A stretch of 64,000 nucleotides of DNA from contig NZ_CP020038.1 in the NCBI RefSeq assembly GCF_002157225.2, forward strand, positions 5,362,501-5,426,500, given 5' to 3'. This DNA is from Agarilytica rhodophyticola. Lineage in GTDB: Bacteria; Pseudomonadota; Gammaproteobacteria; Pseudomonadales; Cellvibrionaceae. How positions within the stretch are numbered: the first letter of the stretch is position 1; each line of letters opens with the position of its first letter. The notes under the pieces are model-generated. The model was not told where the DNA came from. It saw nothing but the letters and a program-made list of their open reading frames with translations, and did not search any database. Shown piece after piece: positions 36,014-44,885 of the stretch. A program made the translations under genes and the position numbers.

Positions 36014-37372
36014 ATGAAAATAAAACGGTACTTGCATTATACAATAACACCATCGTTATTAATTAGCTTGGGATTGCCCGTCGATTTAATTGCACACGAA
36101 TATGAAGAATATGCACGTAGTGCAACTGGAACAGGTAGAGCCTATTCAGGAGAGGTATCAAAAGCTGAAGATGCTACTTCTGTCTATGCGAACCCTGCTG
36201 CACTTTCAAAAATTGAAGGCAATCAACGTTCTGGTGTATTTCATGCTCTTACGTTTAACGCTGACTTTGAAGCACAATCTCAGACCGAGTTTAATGGTAA
36301 TACAGTAGCAGTTGATGGTGATAGAAACGGAGATATGGGTGGCTTATTTGGCGGCCCGAATCTTTACTGGATGAGTAAAGATATAAATAATTGGAAATAT
36401 GGCTTTAGCCTCAATACACCTTATGGTTATGGTACAGATTATCCTAGGGATTGGGTGGGAAGATATCATGGAACGTTTTCCCAGTTATTTGTTTTTACTT
36501 TCTCAAGTAGTGCAAGTTATCGTGTTAATGATAACTTATCGATAGGTCTATCACTACCAGTCAGCTACTCTCTTGTGGATTTTGATCGCTCGCTTAATCA
36601 AATTGGGCGTTGTATTGATATGAATATCACATGCAATATTCCAATACCAACAGAGTCACTGTCCAACGAAAATGATGGTAAAGAAACAGTATCGGTTGAT
36701 GGGTTTGGTGTCGGTTTTACCTTTGGTTTACACTATAAGTTACCGACGACACAAACAAGTATTGGTCTTGTATACCGAGCAGAAGAGACTCACGAACTAT
36801 CTGGTAATGCAGATTATGAACGTATTAGACCGGAAATAAGCGATCAAGGAATATGGCAGAATACAGGAGTCGATATGGACTTGATATTACCTGCGTCGAT
36901 AAGTTTAGGATTTGCACAACCCATTAATGAAAAGTTTCTTTTCATGACGGAATTTGCCTGGAAAGAATGGAGCAAATTTAAAGGTTGGCAATTTGACTAT
37001 GATAATAATCGTCAATCTAGCCACCGAATTGCTACTGACTGGGGTGATAGTGTACGTAGCTCTGTATCATTAGACTATATATATGACGATAAACTTACTT
37101 TACGCATGGGGTACGCCTACGACAATTCCCCTGTTAGAGGCCCGGAATCTCAGTCTCCCTTTGTTCCGGGATCAGACATAGAATGGTTTACTCTAGGGGC
37201 TAGTTGGAAGCGCAAGAACGGTTCTAGTATTGATGTGGCATATGCCTATCTCGATTATCAGCAAGCATCTGTTACTGCCAATAGTACACAAGCTCAGACA
37301 GCAGAAAACATTATATTAAACGCTCAGTACGAACTGGATTTACATTTCATTACCTTACAATATAACTTTTAG
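36014..37372 (+). CDS. FadL/TodX-type outer-membrane channel (OMPP1 family)
   Basis: A 452-residue beta-barrel with a signal peptide. The diagnostic motif TGTGRAYSGEVSKAEDATSVYANPAALSK-like region near residues 36-65 forms the hatch of FadL proteins, which move hydrophobic compounds (fatty acids, toluene) through the outer membrane. The final residues LHFITLQYNF are a typical barrel-closing strand. Its place between ligase and dehydrogenase genes implies that the pathway handles a hydrophobic substrate or product. Confidence 0.9.
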   Translation: MKIKRYLHYTITPSLLISLGLPVDLIAHEYEEYARSATGTGRAYSGEVSKAEDATSVYANPAALSKIEGNQRSGVFHALTFNADFEAQSQTEFNGNTVAVDGDRNGDMGGLFGGPNLYWMSKDINNWKYGFSLNTPYGYGTDYPRDWVGRYHGTFSQLFVFTFSSSASYRVNDNLSIGLSLPVSYSLVDFDRSLNQIGRCIDMNITCNIPIPTESLSNENDGKETVSVDGFGVGFTFGLHYKLPTTQTSIGLVYRAEETHELSGNADYERIRPEISDQGIWQNTGVDMDLILPASISLGFAQPINEKFLFMTEFAWKEWSKFKGWQFDYDNNRQSSHRIATDWGDSVRSSVSLDYIYDDKLTLRMGYAYDNSPVRGPESQSPFVPGSDIEWFTLGASWKRKNGSSIDVAYAYLDYQQASVTANSTQAQTAENIILNAQYELDLHFITLQYNF

Positions 37373-37389
37373 TAAAAAGGAATTTGATA

Positions 37390-39201
37390 ATGTCAATGAT
37401 AGATATAGTCTCTAGTATTCCATTAGAGCAGAAGCCTACAATTAAAACGTTTTTAGCCGGCTCACTTATCTTTAATGCAGGGGAAAACACAACAAGTTTT
37501 CTACTTGTAAGATCAGGCACAATAAAGCAGGTGATATCAAGGATAGAGGATAGTAGTGAATGTTTTAGCACATTAGCCAACGAATTTACCTATACAATAA
37601 ATAACGCGGGGAATTATATTGACTTCGACTCTTTTTTTTCAAAGAAGAAAAGAATGTGTTGTAGTTACGCGAACGATAACGTCGAAGCATGGGTATTCGA
37701 TGATGAATACTTTGACTTTCTCGAATCTAAGTATCCAAGCACTCTGCTAAAAATAAATAAGCAATTGATGAAATGCTTGGCTTCCAAGCAATATTTCTTG
37801 AGTTGTGAAAAAGTATCCTTTCTTTCACAGAAAAATCCTACTTTAGCTATCGACGAGACAGTGAAAAAATCTCAAATGGCGCTCGCTCCTTTGTTGATGA
37901 AAACCGATAAAGAATTAGATGCTGTAATAAGGGATATGTCGAGTATCGTTGCTAAAAACCTAGAGTTTTTTGCTAATGAGGAAGCTAGGCAAACAGGAAT
38001 TGGTAATAGCTTCCATAAGCAACACAAATTAAGTCTAGTATGTAAACATGTAAGTAAAAACTTGTATGGTTTAAAAACTCTCGGTCGTTTAGAGGATAAC
38101 AATGACCCTAATGTAGTGGAGTATGGCAGCCCTTTGGGTGTTATTTTTGCAATCATACCATCGACAAACCCTATTCCTAATTCCTTATTTCAATCACTCC
38201 ATGCTGTTAAAACACGCAATACATTAATTGTTAGCTACCCCAAAAAAGCAGTAAACATCGGTGAGAAATTCGTCAATATGATGCGGGAAGTTTTTTCGAA
38301 ACATAGTATTCCACAAGATATATTGCAAGTTGTTCCACAACCTTCTAGTAGATCAAGCGTGCATAGGTTTATGTCTCATCCCAGTGTTGACAGAGTATTG
38401 GCAACTGGTGGCGAAGGTTTAGTAAAGTCAGCCTTCAGTTCAGGTACACCTTGTTTAGGTGTTGGCCCAGGAAATGCTCCGACACTCGTATATGAAGATG
38501 CTAATCTTACGAAAGCTGCAGAAATGATTATCGAGAGTAAGGCATATGATAATGGAATTATTTGTGGGTCAGAAAATAACATTATCGTTGTTAACTCTGT
38601 ATACGATGAGTTTTGCCGGGCACTAGAAAATATGGGGGCTGCTGTTCTAAACGAAAGTGAAGCCCGAACCGCCAACCATCTTTTTTTCGATGATAATAAA
38701 AAATTGAAGCAAAGCATTATTGGTTTAGATGCGAAACGCTTGGCCAAACAAGCTAATATATCACGAGAGTATGATATTAGGGTCATTCTTATACCAGCTC
38801 AGACAGAGGATATTTGGCTAGCGAAGGAAAAGCTTGCACCACTACTCTCAATCTTTTCTGTATCGAAAAAAAATATTATAGATTTAGCTAAAGATATATT
38901 AACTCATGGTGGTGCCGGACATACCGCATCTATTTTCACTAATAGTGGTGACAACATAGATAACTTTGCAAACCATTTGTTCGCGGGTAGGTTGTTAGTT
39001 AATACACCAGCAACCTTTGGAATGATGGGTGTATCAACAGATTTGCCTTTATCTTTTATGCTAGGCAGTGGTAGCTGGGGGGGAAACTTGACAACAGATG
39101 CCGTAACTTGGCGGGACTTTATCAACATTAAACGACTAGCGCATCATACTAATGATATCGATGTAAATATTGCAGAAAACTTACTGGAGACAGAACAATG
39201 A
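37390..39201 (+). CDS. CoA-acylating aldehyde dehydrogenase fused to a cyclic-nucleotide-binding-like domain
   Basis: A 603-residue protein. ATG 37390 has AAGG nine bases upstream; a TTG at 37384 is less likely. Residues 12-140 resemble a CAP-ED/cNMP-binding beta-roll (FLAGSLIFNAGENTTSFLLV, then RSGTIKQVI). Residues about 150-600 are an acylating aldehyde dehydrogenase like the N-terminal half of AdhE or EutE: GVIFAIIPSTNP, GVGPGNAP and the catalytic Cys392 in NGIICGSEN. The enzyme interconverts acyl-CoA and aldehyde with NAD(P)H. I know no described enzyme with this fusion; regulation by a nucleotide is inference. The stop overlaps the next start (ATGA). Confidence 0.75.
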   Translation: MSMIDIVSSIPLEQKPTIKTFLAGSLIFNAGENTTSFLLVRSGTIKQVISRIEDSSECFSTLANEFTYTINNAGNYIDFDSFFSKKKRMCCSYANDNVEAWVFDDEYFDFLESKYPSTLLKINKQLMKCLASKQYFLSCEKVSFLSQKNPTLAIDETVKKSQMALAPLLMKTDKELDAVIRDMSSIVAKNLEFFANEEARQTGIGNSFHKQHKLSLVCKHVSKNLYGLKTLGRLEDNNDPNVVEYGSPLGVIFAIIPSTNPIPNSLFQSLHAVKTRNTLIVSYPKKAVNIGEKFVNMMREVFSKHSIPQDILQVVPQPSSRSSVHRFMSHPSVDRVLATGGEGLVKSAFSSGTPCLGVGPGNAPTLVYEDANLTKAAEMIIESKAYDNGIICGSENNIIVVNSVYDEFCRALENMGAAVLNESEARTANHLFFDDNKKLKQSIIGLDAKRLAKQANISREYDIRVILIPAQTEDIWLAKEKLAPLLSIFSVSKKNIIDLAKDILTHGGAGHTASIFTNSGDNIDNFANHLFAGRLLVNTPATFGMMGVSTDLPLSFMLGSGSWGGNLTTDAVTWRDFINIKRLAHHTNDIDVNIAENLLETEQ

Positions 39202-40217
39202 AATCTATTGAAGCGTTAAACCACCTTAATACCATTGCTTTTTCCTTTTACACCGCTGGAACGTTTGCAGCGGCTAGTAACATGCAAATATTTGATCACC
39301 TTGCCGAACCAGGTCTTACGCCCGAAGAGCTGGCAGAAAAAATCTCTGCACATCCCGATGCAACTCAACGCCTATTAAGCGCAGTGGAAAATCTGGGACT
39401 TGTTGAGCAAAACCAAGGGCGTTATAGAAACTCTGCAGCAGGGGCTTATCTGCATAAGGATGCGGATACCCCAATGGGTTTCTCTCAGAAAGACAACTAC
39501 TTTTATCGTTTGTGGGAGTACCTACCAAACGCAATGCGTGAATACTCACCTCGCCATGAACAAGCTTGGGGGCAATCGGCACAAGAGTTATATAAAGCAA
39601 TCTATGGTAACGAAGAACAACTTAGATCTTTTTTTAAATTACTCGACTCATACAATATTCCTATTGGTGAAGAAACAGCTCAAGTCTTGAATTTTTCCGA
39701 TTATACTCGAATTTTAGATCTCGCTGGAGGTACAGGAAGTTTTGCTGGTGAAGTCATCAAGCAACAACCTCATCTATCGGGTTTGTGCCTGGATTTAGAG
39801 CCAGTAAGGCCATTATGCAATGAAATGATTGAGCGTAATAATTTACAGGGAAAGTTTGAATTCATCACCGGTGATATGTTCAATTTAGAAGCGCCAAAAG
39901 GAGTAGACGTAATTTTTCTAAGTTATATTTTACACAATTGGAGTGAAGAGAAATGTGCAACTATATTAAAGGGATGTTATGACGCACTGCCACCAAAAGG
40001 CATGTTAGTAATTAGCGAAAAAGTGCTTAACAATGATTACTCTGGTGATTGGTGGGGAGTTATGATGAATTTGCAAATGCTGATCGCATTTGAGCCGGGA
40101 GCGAAAGAACGTACTGAAAACGAATATACTCAAATGTTAACACGTGCAGGATTTGAAGGTATTGAATTAATTCGTCTGAATGCGCCAAGAGACATTTTAG
40201 TCGCATACAAACCCTAA
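39198..40217 (+). CDS. SAM-dependent O-methyltransferase, dimerising (plant-OMT/HIOMT type)
   Basis: A 339-residue enzyme. The N-terminal 100 residues are the winged-helix dimerisation domain (FAAASNMQIFDHLAEPG...LSAVENLGLVEQ). The SAM site is LDLAGGTGSFAGE, and the general-base histidine lies in SYILHNWSEEK. Family members methylate hydroxyls of phenols, indoles or polyketides. It overlaps the dehydrogenase stop by four bases and ends the operon before a strong terminator. It agrees with an aromatic product. Confidence 0.9.
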   Translation: MKSIEALNHLNTIAFSFYTAGTFAAASNMQIFDHLAEPGLTPEELAEKISAHPDATQRLLSAVENLGLVEQNQGRYRNSAAGAYLHKDADTPMGFSQKDNYFYRLWEYLPNAMREYSPRHEQAWGQSAQELYKAIYGNEEQLRSFFKLLDSYNIPIGEETAQVLNFSDYTRILDLAGGTGSFAGEVIKQQPHLSGLCLDLEPVRPLCNEMIERNNLQGKFEFITGDMFNLEAPKGVDVIFLSYILHNWSEEKCATILKGCYDALPPKGMLVISEKVLNNDYSGDWWGVMMNLQMLIAFEPGAKERTENEYTQMLTRAGFEGIELIRLNAPRDILVAYKP

Positions 40218-40242
40218 TCGGCGCGCAAATAAACAAAAATAG

Positions 40243-40297
40243 TTTACAGCAAAGACATGACCAGCTGACTACCGGGTGGATTTGCTGTAAATTTTTT
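40243..40297 (+). terminator. Terminator of the HDO-ligase-methyltransferase cluster
   Basis: An 11-bp perfect stem TTTACAGCAAA / TTTGCTGTAAA around 27 bases, followed by TTTTTT; a small inner repeat is present. Confidence 0.8.
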
Positions 40298-40415
40298 ACA
40301 CTTAAAAACTACTTCTAAATTACACTATATACATAGAATGACTTTAACTGTTCATTCATATAATTATGTTATAATGGCGATACAATATTTATCACTATTT
40401 CATGAGACTTATTCA

Positions 40416-41102
40416 ATGATTCATTATTTTTCAAAAAGATTATTTGTTGCTGTATTTATTATGCTACTTTCCACAGTAGCCATGGCTGGTAATAAAAAAA
40501 TTGGAATTCTAGTTTTTGATGGTGTTTTAAGTTCAGATGTGACTGCGCCACTTGAAGTATTTGGTATCGCAAACAAACAAGCTTGGTTTAAAGGCTATGA
40601 AGTTGTTACCATTGGTATTAAAGATACAAAGACTATAGAGACTGAAGAAGGCCTTACTATTGGGGTCGATAACTGGATTGGTGATGAAATAGAATTGAAT
40701 GCACTTGTAGTGCCCTCTAGTTATAAAATGGAACCTTTGCTCAAGAATGAAAAACTGATTAAATTTATTAAAAAGACTGATACTTCCGCTGAACTACTAA
40801 TGAGTAACTGTTCAGGTGCAACTCTGCTAGCTCAGAGTGGTATCCTAAACGGTAAAAAAGCAACTACTTGGGCCGGTGGTGAAAAAGAAATGCAGAAAAA
40901 ATTCCCAAAGGTTAAAGTAAAGTCTGACGTTAATGTTGTTATTGATGGTAAGTATCTAACGTCTAACGGCAGTGTGGTAAGCTATGAGGCAGCTCTACTT
41001 GGTTTGGCCAAAATGAGCTCCGCAAAAGATGCAAAAGAAGTCTTTGAAACTTTACAAATGGGTCGTGTTACCAGTTGGGAAAGAATAGAGAAGTTACTAT
41101 AA
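40416..41102 (+). CDS. Exported DJ-1/PfpI family protein
   Basis: A 228-residue protein when started at ATG 40416, which directly gives a signal peptide (MIHYFSKRLFVAVFIMLLST, cut after VAMA); an upstream ATG at 40338 adds 26 residues that spoil it. The domain resembles the DJ-1 branch linked to AraC-type regulators (KIGILVFDGVLSSDVTAPLE, nucleophile Cys in MSNCSGATLLAQSGIL). Here it stands alone in the periplasm. Function may be chaperone- or hydratase-like. It is monocistronic, after the terminator of the previous cluster. Confidence 0.8.
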   Translation: MIHYFSKRLFVAVFIMLLSTVAMAGNKKIGILVFDGVLSSDVTAPLEVFGIANKQAWFKGYEVVTIGIKDTKTIETEEGLTIGVDNWIGDEIELNALVVPSSYKMEPLLKNEKLIKFIKKTDTSAELLMSNCSGATLLAQSGILNGKKATTWAGGEKEMQKKFPKVKVKSDVNVVIDGKYLTSNGSVVSYEAALLGLAKMSSAKDAKEVFETLQMGRVTSWERIEKLL

Positions 41103-41454
41103 ACCGACGATGGCACTCAATGTAGCGACTATTTTTATTCATGCACCCAATATGTATACACATAATATTCATGCACCTAAGTAGTCGCTAAATCGTAATT
41201 AACTTTCTCCAACATTCCCCTACACTCCCTAACACTCTATAAAGCATAGTAATTTCATATATCACTGAGAATTGAATTAGCTAGGTTTACATATATAAAT
41301 ATATAGTCATTTTAAACATTCCTCACTCTATTAAACTTTATTCATCTGTCTTTCGTAGAAATACATATACAAGCCAATCAGGCACTCAAAGGTATGGGGT
41401 ATGCCATCATGCTGGGTCTGATATTATCTATAATCCCAAAAAAAGAAAATATAA
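41103..41454. other. Intergenic stretch with a 9-bp inverted repeat and a short direct repeat
   Basis: TAGCGACTA (41123-41131) and TAGTCGCTA (41182-41190) flank two copies of ATTCATGCACC. The core GCGACTA is also in the hairpin before the other DJ-1 gene. The rest has no gene. Confidence 0.5.
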
Positions 41455-42444
41455 GTGACAAGAGAATTTAAGCAAACTAGTGACGATAGGTGCTCAACTA
41501 ATAAAATAAATATAGGCATCAGTAGCTGCTTGCTGGGAGAGAGGGTTCGTTTTGATTCTGGCCATAAGAATAATGCTTATATCACTAAGATCTTGTCAAA
41601 ATACTTTGAGTTCCATTCGTTCTGCCCCGAAGTTAGCATTGGTTTAGGGATACCCAGAGAGCCAATTCGCTTAGTTAGCGATGAAATAGACGGATCGATT
41701 AAATGTGTGGGCACAAGGAATCCTTCGTTGGATGTGACTGAGCCACTCATTCGTTGTGCAGAGAATCAATTAAACTGGGTCGAAAACCTCTCGGGTTATA
41801 TATTCAAGAAAGACTCCCCTAGCTGTGGAATGGAACGTGTCAAAATCTACAATAATGGAAATCCAAGCCGTTCAGGGACAGGTATATATGCATCTGTCAT
41901 TATGAAGTATTTTCCAAACTTGCCAGTTGAAGAGGAAGGCCGTTTAGGAGATGCACATATCAGGGAAAACTTTATAAAACGCGTATTCATCTACAAGCGC
42001 TGGTGTGATTTACTAACAAGCTCACCTTCAAAAAAAGACTTGGTCAACTTCCATGCTCAACATAAGCTAATTTATATTAGTCATAGTCAATCAAAAACAA
42101 AAGCATTAGGCCAATTAGTTGCCGAAATTGGCAAAATGGAAATCTCTCAATATTGCGAATCATATATTGGTATGGTGACTAATATATTACGTAAACCTGC
42201 CAATAGGAAAAACCATGCTAATGTGCTTAAGCACATTCAAGGATATCTTAAGCATGAGCTAGACAAAGGCGATAAGGACGAAATGGCGACTATGATTGAA
42301 GAATACCGCCTTGGTTATATTCCATTGGTCGTTCCAATAACAGTATTGCGTCACCACTTCCGTAGGCATCCAATCCCCTACATAGATATGTCCTATTATA
42401 TGCAACCTCATCCCAAAGATCTTATGTTGCAAAATACACTCTGA
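41455..42444 (+). CDS. YbgA-like protein, DUF523 plus DUF1722
   Basis: A 329-residue cytoplasmic protein beginning at GTG 41455 (no upstream ATG in frame). The DUF523 part has ISSCLLGERVRFDSGHK, FCPEVSIGLGIPREPIRL and KDSPSCG, whose cysteines could bind metal; the DUF1722 part starts near residue 185 (FIKRVFIYKRW) and ends with the usual GYIPLVVPITVLRHH. In many bacteria the gene neighbours photolyase; no photolyase is in this window. Biochemical role unknown. Confidence 0.9.
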   Translation: MTREFKQTSDDRCSTNKINIGISSCLLGERVRFDSGHKNNAYITKILSKYFEFHSFCPEVSIGLGIPREPIRLVSDEIDGSIKCVGTRNPSLDVTEPLIRCAENQLNWVENLSGYIFKKDSPSCGMERVKIYNNGNPSRSGTGIYASVIMKYFPNLPVEEEGRLGDAHIRENFIKRVFIYKRWCDLLTSSPSKKDLVNFHAQHKLIYISHSQSKTKALGQLVAEIGKMEISQYCESYIGMVTNILRKPANRKNHANVLKHIQGYLKHELDKGDKDEMATMIEEYRLGYIPLVVPITVLRHHFRRHPIPYIDMSYYMQPHPKDLMLQNTL

Positions 42445-42493
42445 TAGTATTAATAAGAAAAGCATCCCAATATCAAATTTACCAATTCCGTCT

Positions 42494-42518
42494 CTGGTGG
42501 CAAACACCAGCGATTTTT
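42494..42518 (+). terminator. Terminator after the YbgA-like gene
   Basis: CTGGTG / CACCAG stem with a GCAAA loop and CGATTTTTAA after it. Confidence 0.75.
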
Positions 42519-42845
42519 AATAACTAATATCTTCTATTTCCTGATGAATAAAGTAAAAAAATAAAAAATTATTTAGTATTAATACTTTTCAGCTAAAAAT
42601 ATTAATAACAGAAAAAACTCCAACAAAACCGATTAAATATTACTTAATATTTATAAAATAAATTTGAAAGACAATTTAACATATCAAATAAAAATAAAAG
42701 AAAAATAAATCACGAAGTATTAGTAATTTATTATTAATACTATTCAATGAAATAAAAAAATAAAATGTGAACCACATTACTATTTAAATGATCTGGCCTG
42801 ATTTTGTGGTCGTATAGTAAGCCACACCATACATGAGGAATAGTG
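42519..42845. other. Very AT-rich leader of the DUF4397 lipoprotein gene
   Basis: About 325 bp of A/T-dominated DNA without a gene; AGGA lies about seven bases before the ATG at 42846. Confidence 0.5.
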
Positions 42846-44231
42846 ATGAACACTTTAATTAAACTGCTTTCAATGCCTACGATAATAATAATGTTAGCAG
42901 CTTGCGGCGGTAGCGATAATAATCCAAGCTCAACACCAACTCCCACAGCCACACCTACTCCCACACCAACACCAATGGCTAAGATTCGTGTATTTCACGG
43001 TTCTCCCGATGCTCCGGCGGTTAATGTGTCATTAAATGGTAACGTTGCACTGACGAATGTTGACTATGCCACAAGCTCCGGCTTGCTTGATGTTAATGCC
43101 GGAACCAATAGCGTCCAAGTAGATGGCCTATTACCAAATGAGCAGACGACGACAGTTATTGGTCCTGCCGACTTAGATTTCGAAGTGGATACACGTAATG
43201 AAATTCTGGCTGTAAATGCTTTAGAAAATATCGAACCAATTGTCGTATCACGGCCAGAAGCTTTCGATGACACAATGGTGAGGGTAACTGTTTTACATGG
43301 TGCACATTCAGCTCCAAGGGTTGATGTACATGTAACTGCACCAGACGCAGAGCTTTCAGTAAATACCGTACTTGGGAGTTTTTCCTTTAGAGGTACACTA
43401 GGGCCAGTCGAAATCGCCCCAGCTGATTATCGAATCAGAGTAACCTTAGAAGGAACAACAACAGTAGTCTATGATAGTGGTACTTTAAGTTTAGCAGCAG
43501 GTACTGATGTTTTCGCCAGCGCGGTAGTAAATCCAGTAAGTACTGGTAATGATAGATCCCCTATTGCACTGTTGGTGGCAGCAAATGACGGAGCGGCTAA
43601 CATTGTTTACAGCAGTACTGACGGCTCTGATTTACGAGTTGTCCATAATTCAGCAGATGCTCCTGCAGTAGATGTAGTAGCTAATGATAACTTCGCTATG
43701 CCTTTAGTAAGTAATCTAGCGTTTCCTAATTTTACAGATTATCTAAATGTTCCTGCAGATTCTTATAATATTAAGGTAGCTGCAACCAGTACTATGATGA
43801 GCGTTATAGATGAAGATATAACACTAGATAATGGAACAGCCTATTCGGTAATTGCATTAAATAACCTTGCTAATATCGAACCCTTAGTACTCGTGGATAA
43901 TACAAGAACCGTAGCAACAGAAGCTCGCGTTCGAGTCATTCATGGATCATCCGCTGCCGGGGCTGTGGACGTATATGTAACAGAACCCATGGCGGACATT
44001 AGCAATATGATGCCCAATCTTTCTAATATCGAATTGAGAGCAGATAGTGGATTCTTAGGCTTAGCAGCTGGATCGTACGATGTTTCAGTGACAATAGCAG
44101 GAACAAAAGATATTGCCATTGGGCCAGCACAAATTACAGTTGAAGCAGGAAAAATATATACTATTATAGCTCGCGATGGTATGAATCTTAGTGGTTTTGG
44201 ATTAACACTGTTGGATGATTTTAACAACTAA
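42846..44231 (+). CDS. DUF4397-repeat surface lipoprotein
   Basis: A 461-residue lipoprotein. The lipobox MLAAC is near residue 20, followed by a Pro-Thr linker (TPTPTATPTPTPTP). The rest has two DUF4397 units, each beginning with an RVxHGSxDAPAVDV-like strand (IRVFHGSPDAPAVNV, LRVVHNSADAPAVDV) and including related half-units (VRVTVLHGAHSAPRVDV; VRVIHGSSAAGAVDVYV). DUF4397 proteins are secreted, immunoglobulin-like, and have no known enzymatic activity. The GTG at 42843 is a less likely start. Confidence 0.85.
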   Translation: MNTLIKLLSMPTIIIMLAACGGSDNNPSSTPTPTATPTPTPTPMAKIRVFHGSPDAPAVNVSLNGNVALTNVDYATSSGLLDVNAGTNSVQVDGLLPNEQTTTVIGPADLDFEVDTRNEILAVNALENIEPIVVSRPEAFDDTMVRVTVLHGAHSAPRVDVHVTAPDAELSVNTVLGSFSFRGTLGPVEIAPADYRIRVTLEGTTTVVYDSGTLSLAAGTDVFASAVVNPVSTGNDRSPIALLVAANDGAANIVYSSTDGSDLRVVHNSADAPAVDVVANDNFAMPLVSNLAFPNFTDYLNVPADSYNIKVAATSTMMSVIDEDITLDNGTAYSVIALNNLANIEPLVLVDNTRTVATEARVRVIHGSSAAGAVDVYVTEPMADISNMMPNLSNIELRADSGFLGLAAGSYDVSVTIAGTKDIAIGPAQITVEAGKIYTIIARDGMNLSGFGLTLLDDFNN

Positions 44232-44299
44232 TACTTACGTTAAAATAATATAACATCACCTTTCAAACTGTAATCATAGAAATATAACTATATTTCATA

Positions 44300-44340
44300 T
44301 TAGGGCCAATAACATAAAGTTATAGGCCCTAATTATTGTT
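44300..44340 (+). terminator. Terminator of the DUF4397 gene
   Basis: TTAGGGCC / GGCCCTAA outer stem with a TAAC / GTTA inner stem, followed by TTATTGTT. Confidence 0.65.
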
Positions 44341-44885
44341 AACTTATTATTAATTTTTCGAAAAAAACTCTTAGAATAAAGTTTTAGATAAAATAATTTA
44401 ATAATAAAATTCTTACATCACTCACATTTAGAACCCCAAAGGGCTTTAATCTATAGTAGCAAAACTCATATTCATACACTGCGTTAGTCCATAACACAAA
44501 ATTAACAAGCTAATTATTACTCACAAATTCTATTATAAAGTTAGCATCGGCCTACTCATTAAGCTCTCGTTCATAAAACGTTTTAAACGTCTATATTTCA
44601 TAAAGACCAACAAATAATTTTTATCCAAAAGTGATTCAATTAAAAATAACTTTTACTAAACTTGTATCTATATAAATTTAATATGTTTTAAGATCAATTA
44701 AATATATCTATGATGAAATATTGAATTAGTGTCGTATTTGAGTTTTATATGGCACCCTATAAATCTATTTTTTTGGAAATATGTGTTAGCATTAATTTAA
44801 GTTTTTGTAATATGAACGCACTTAGATCATCCTAAATCGTGCTTAATAGCATTTAATCTATACTATTTTTTGGATTTGATTTTAG
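44341..44885. other. AT-rich intergenic stretch
   Basis: About 545 bp. I see nothing that supports a gene, RNA or clear promoter. Confidence 0.5.
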
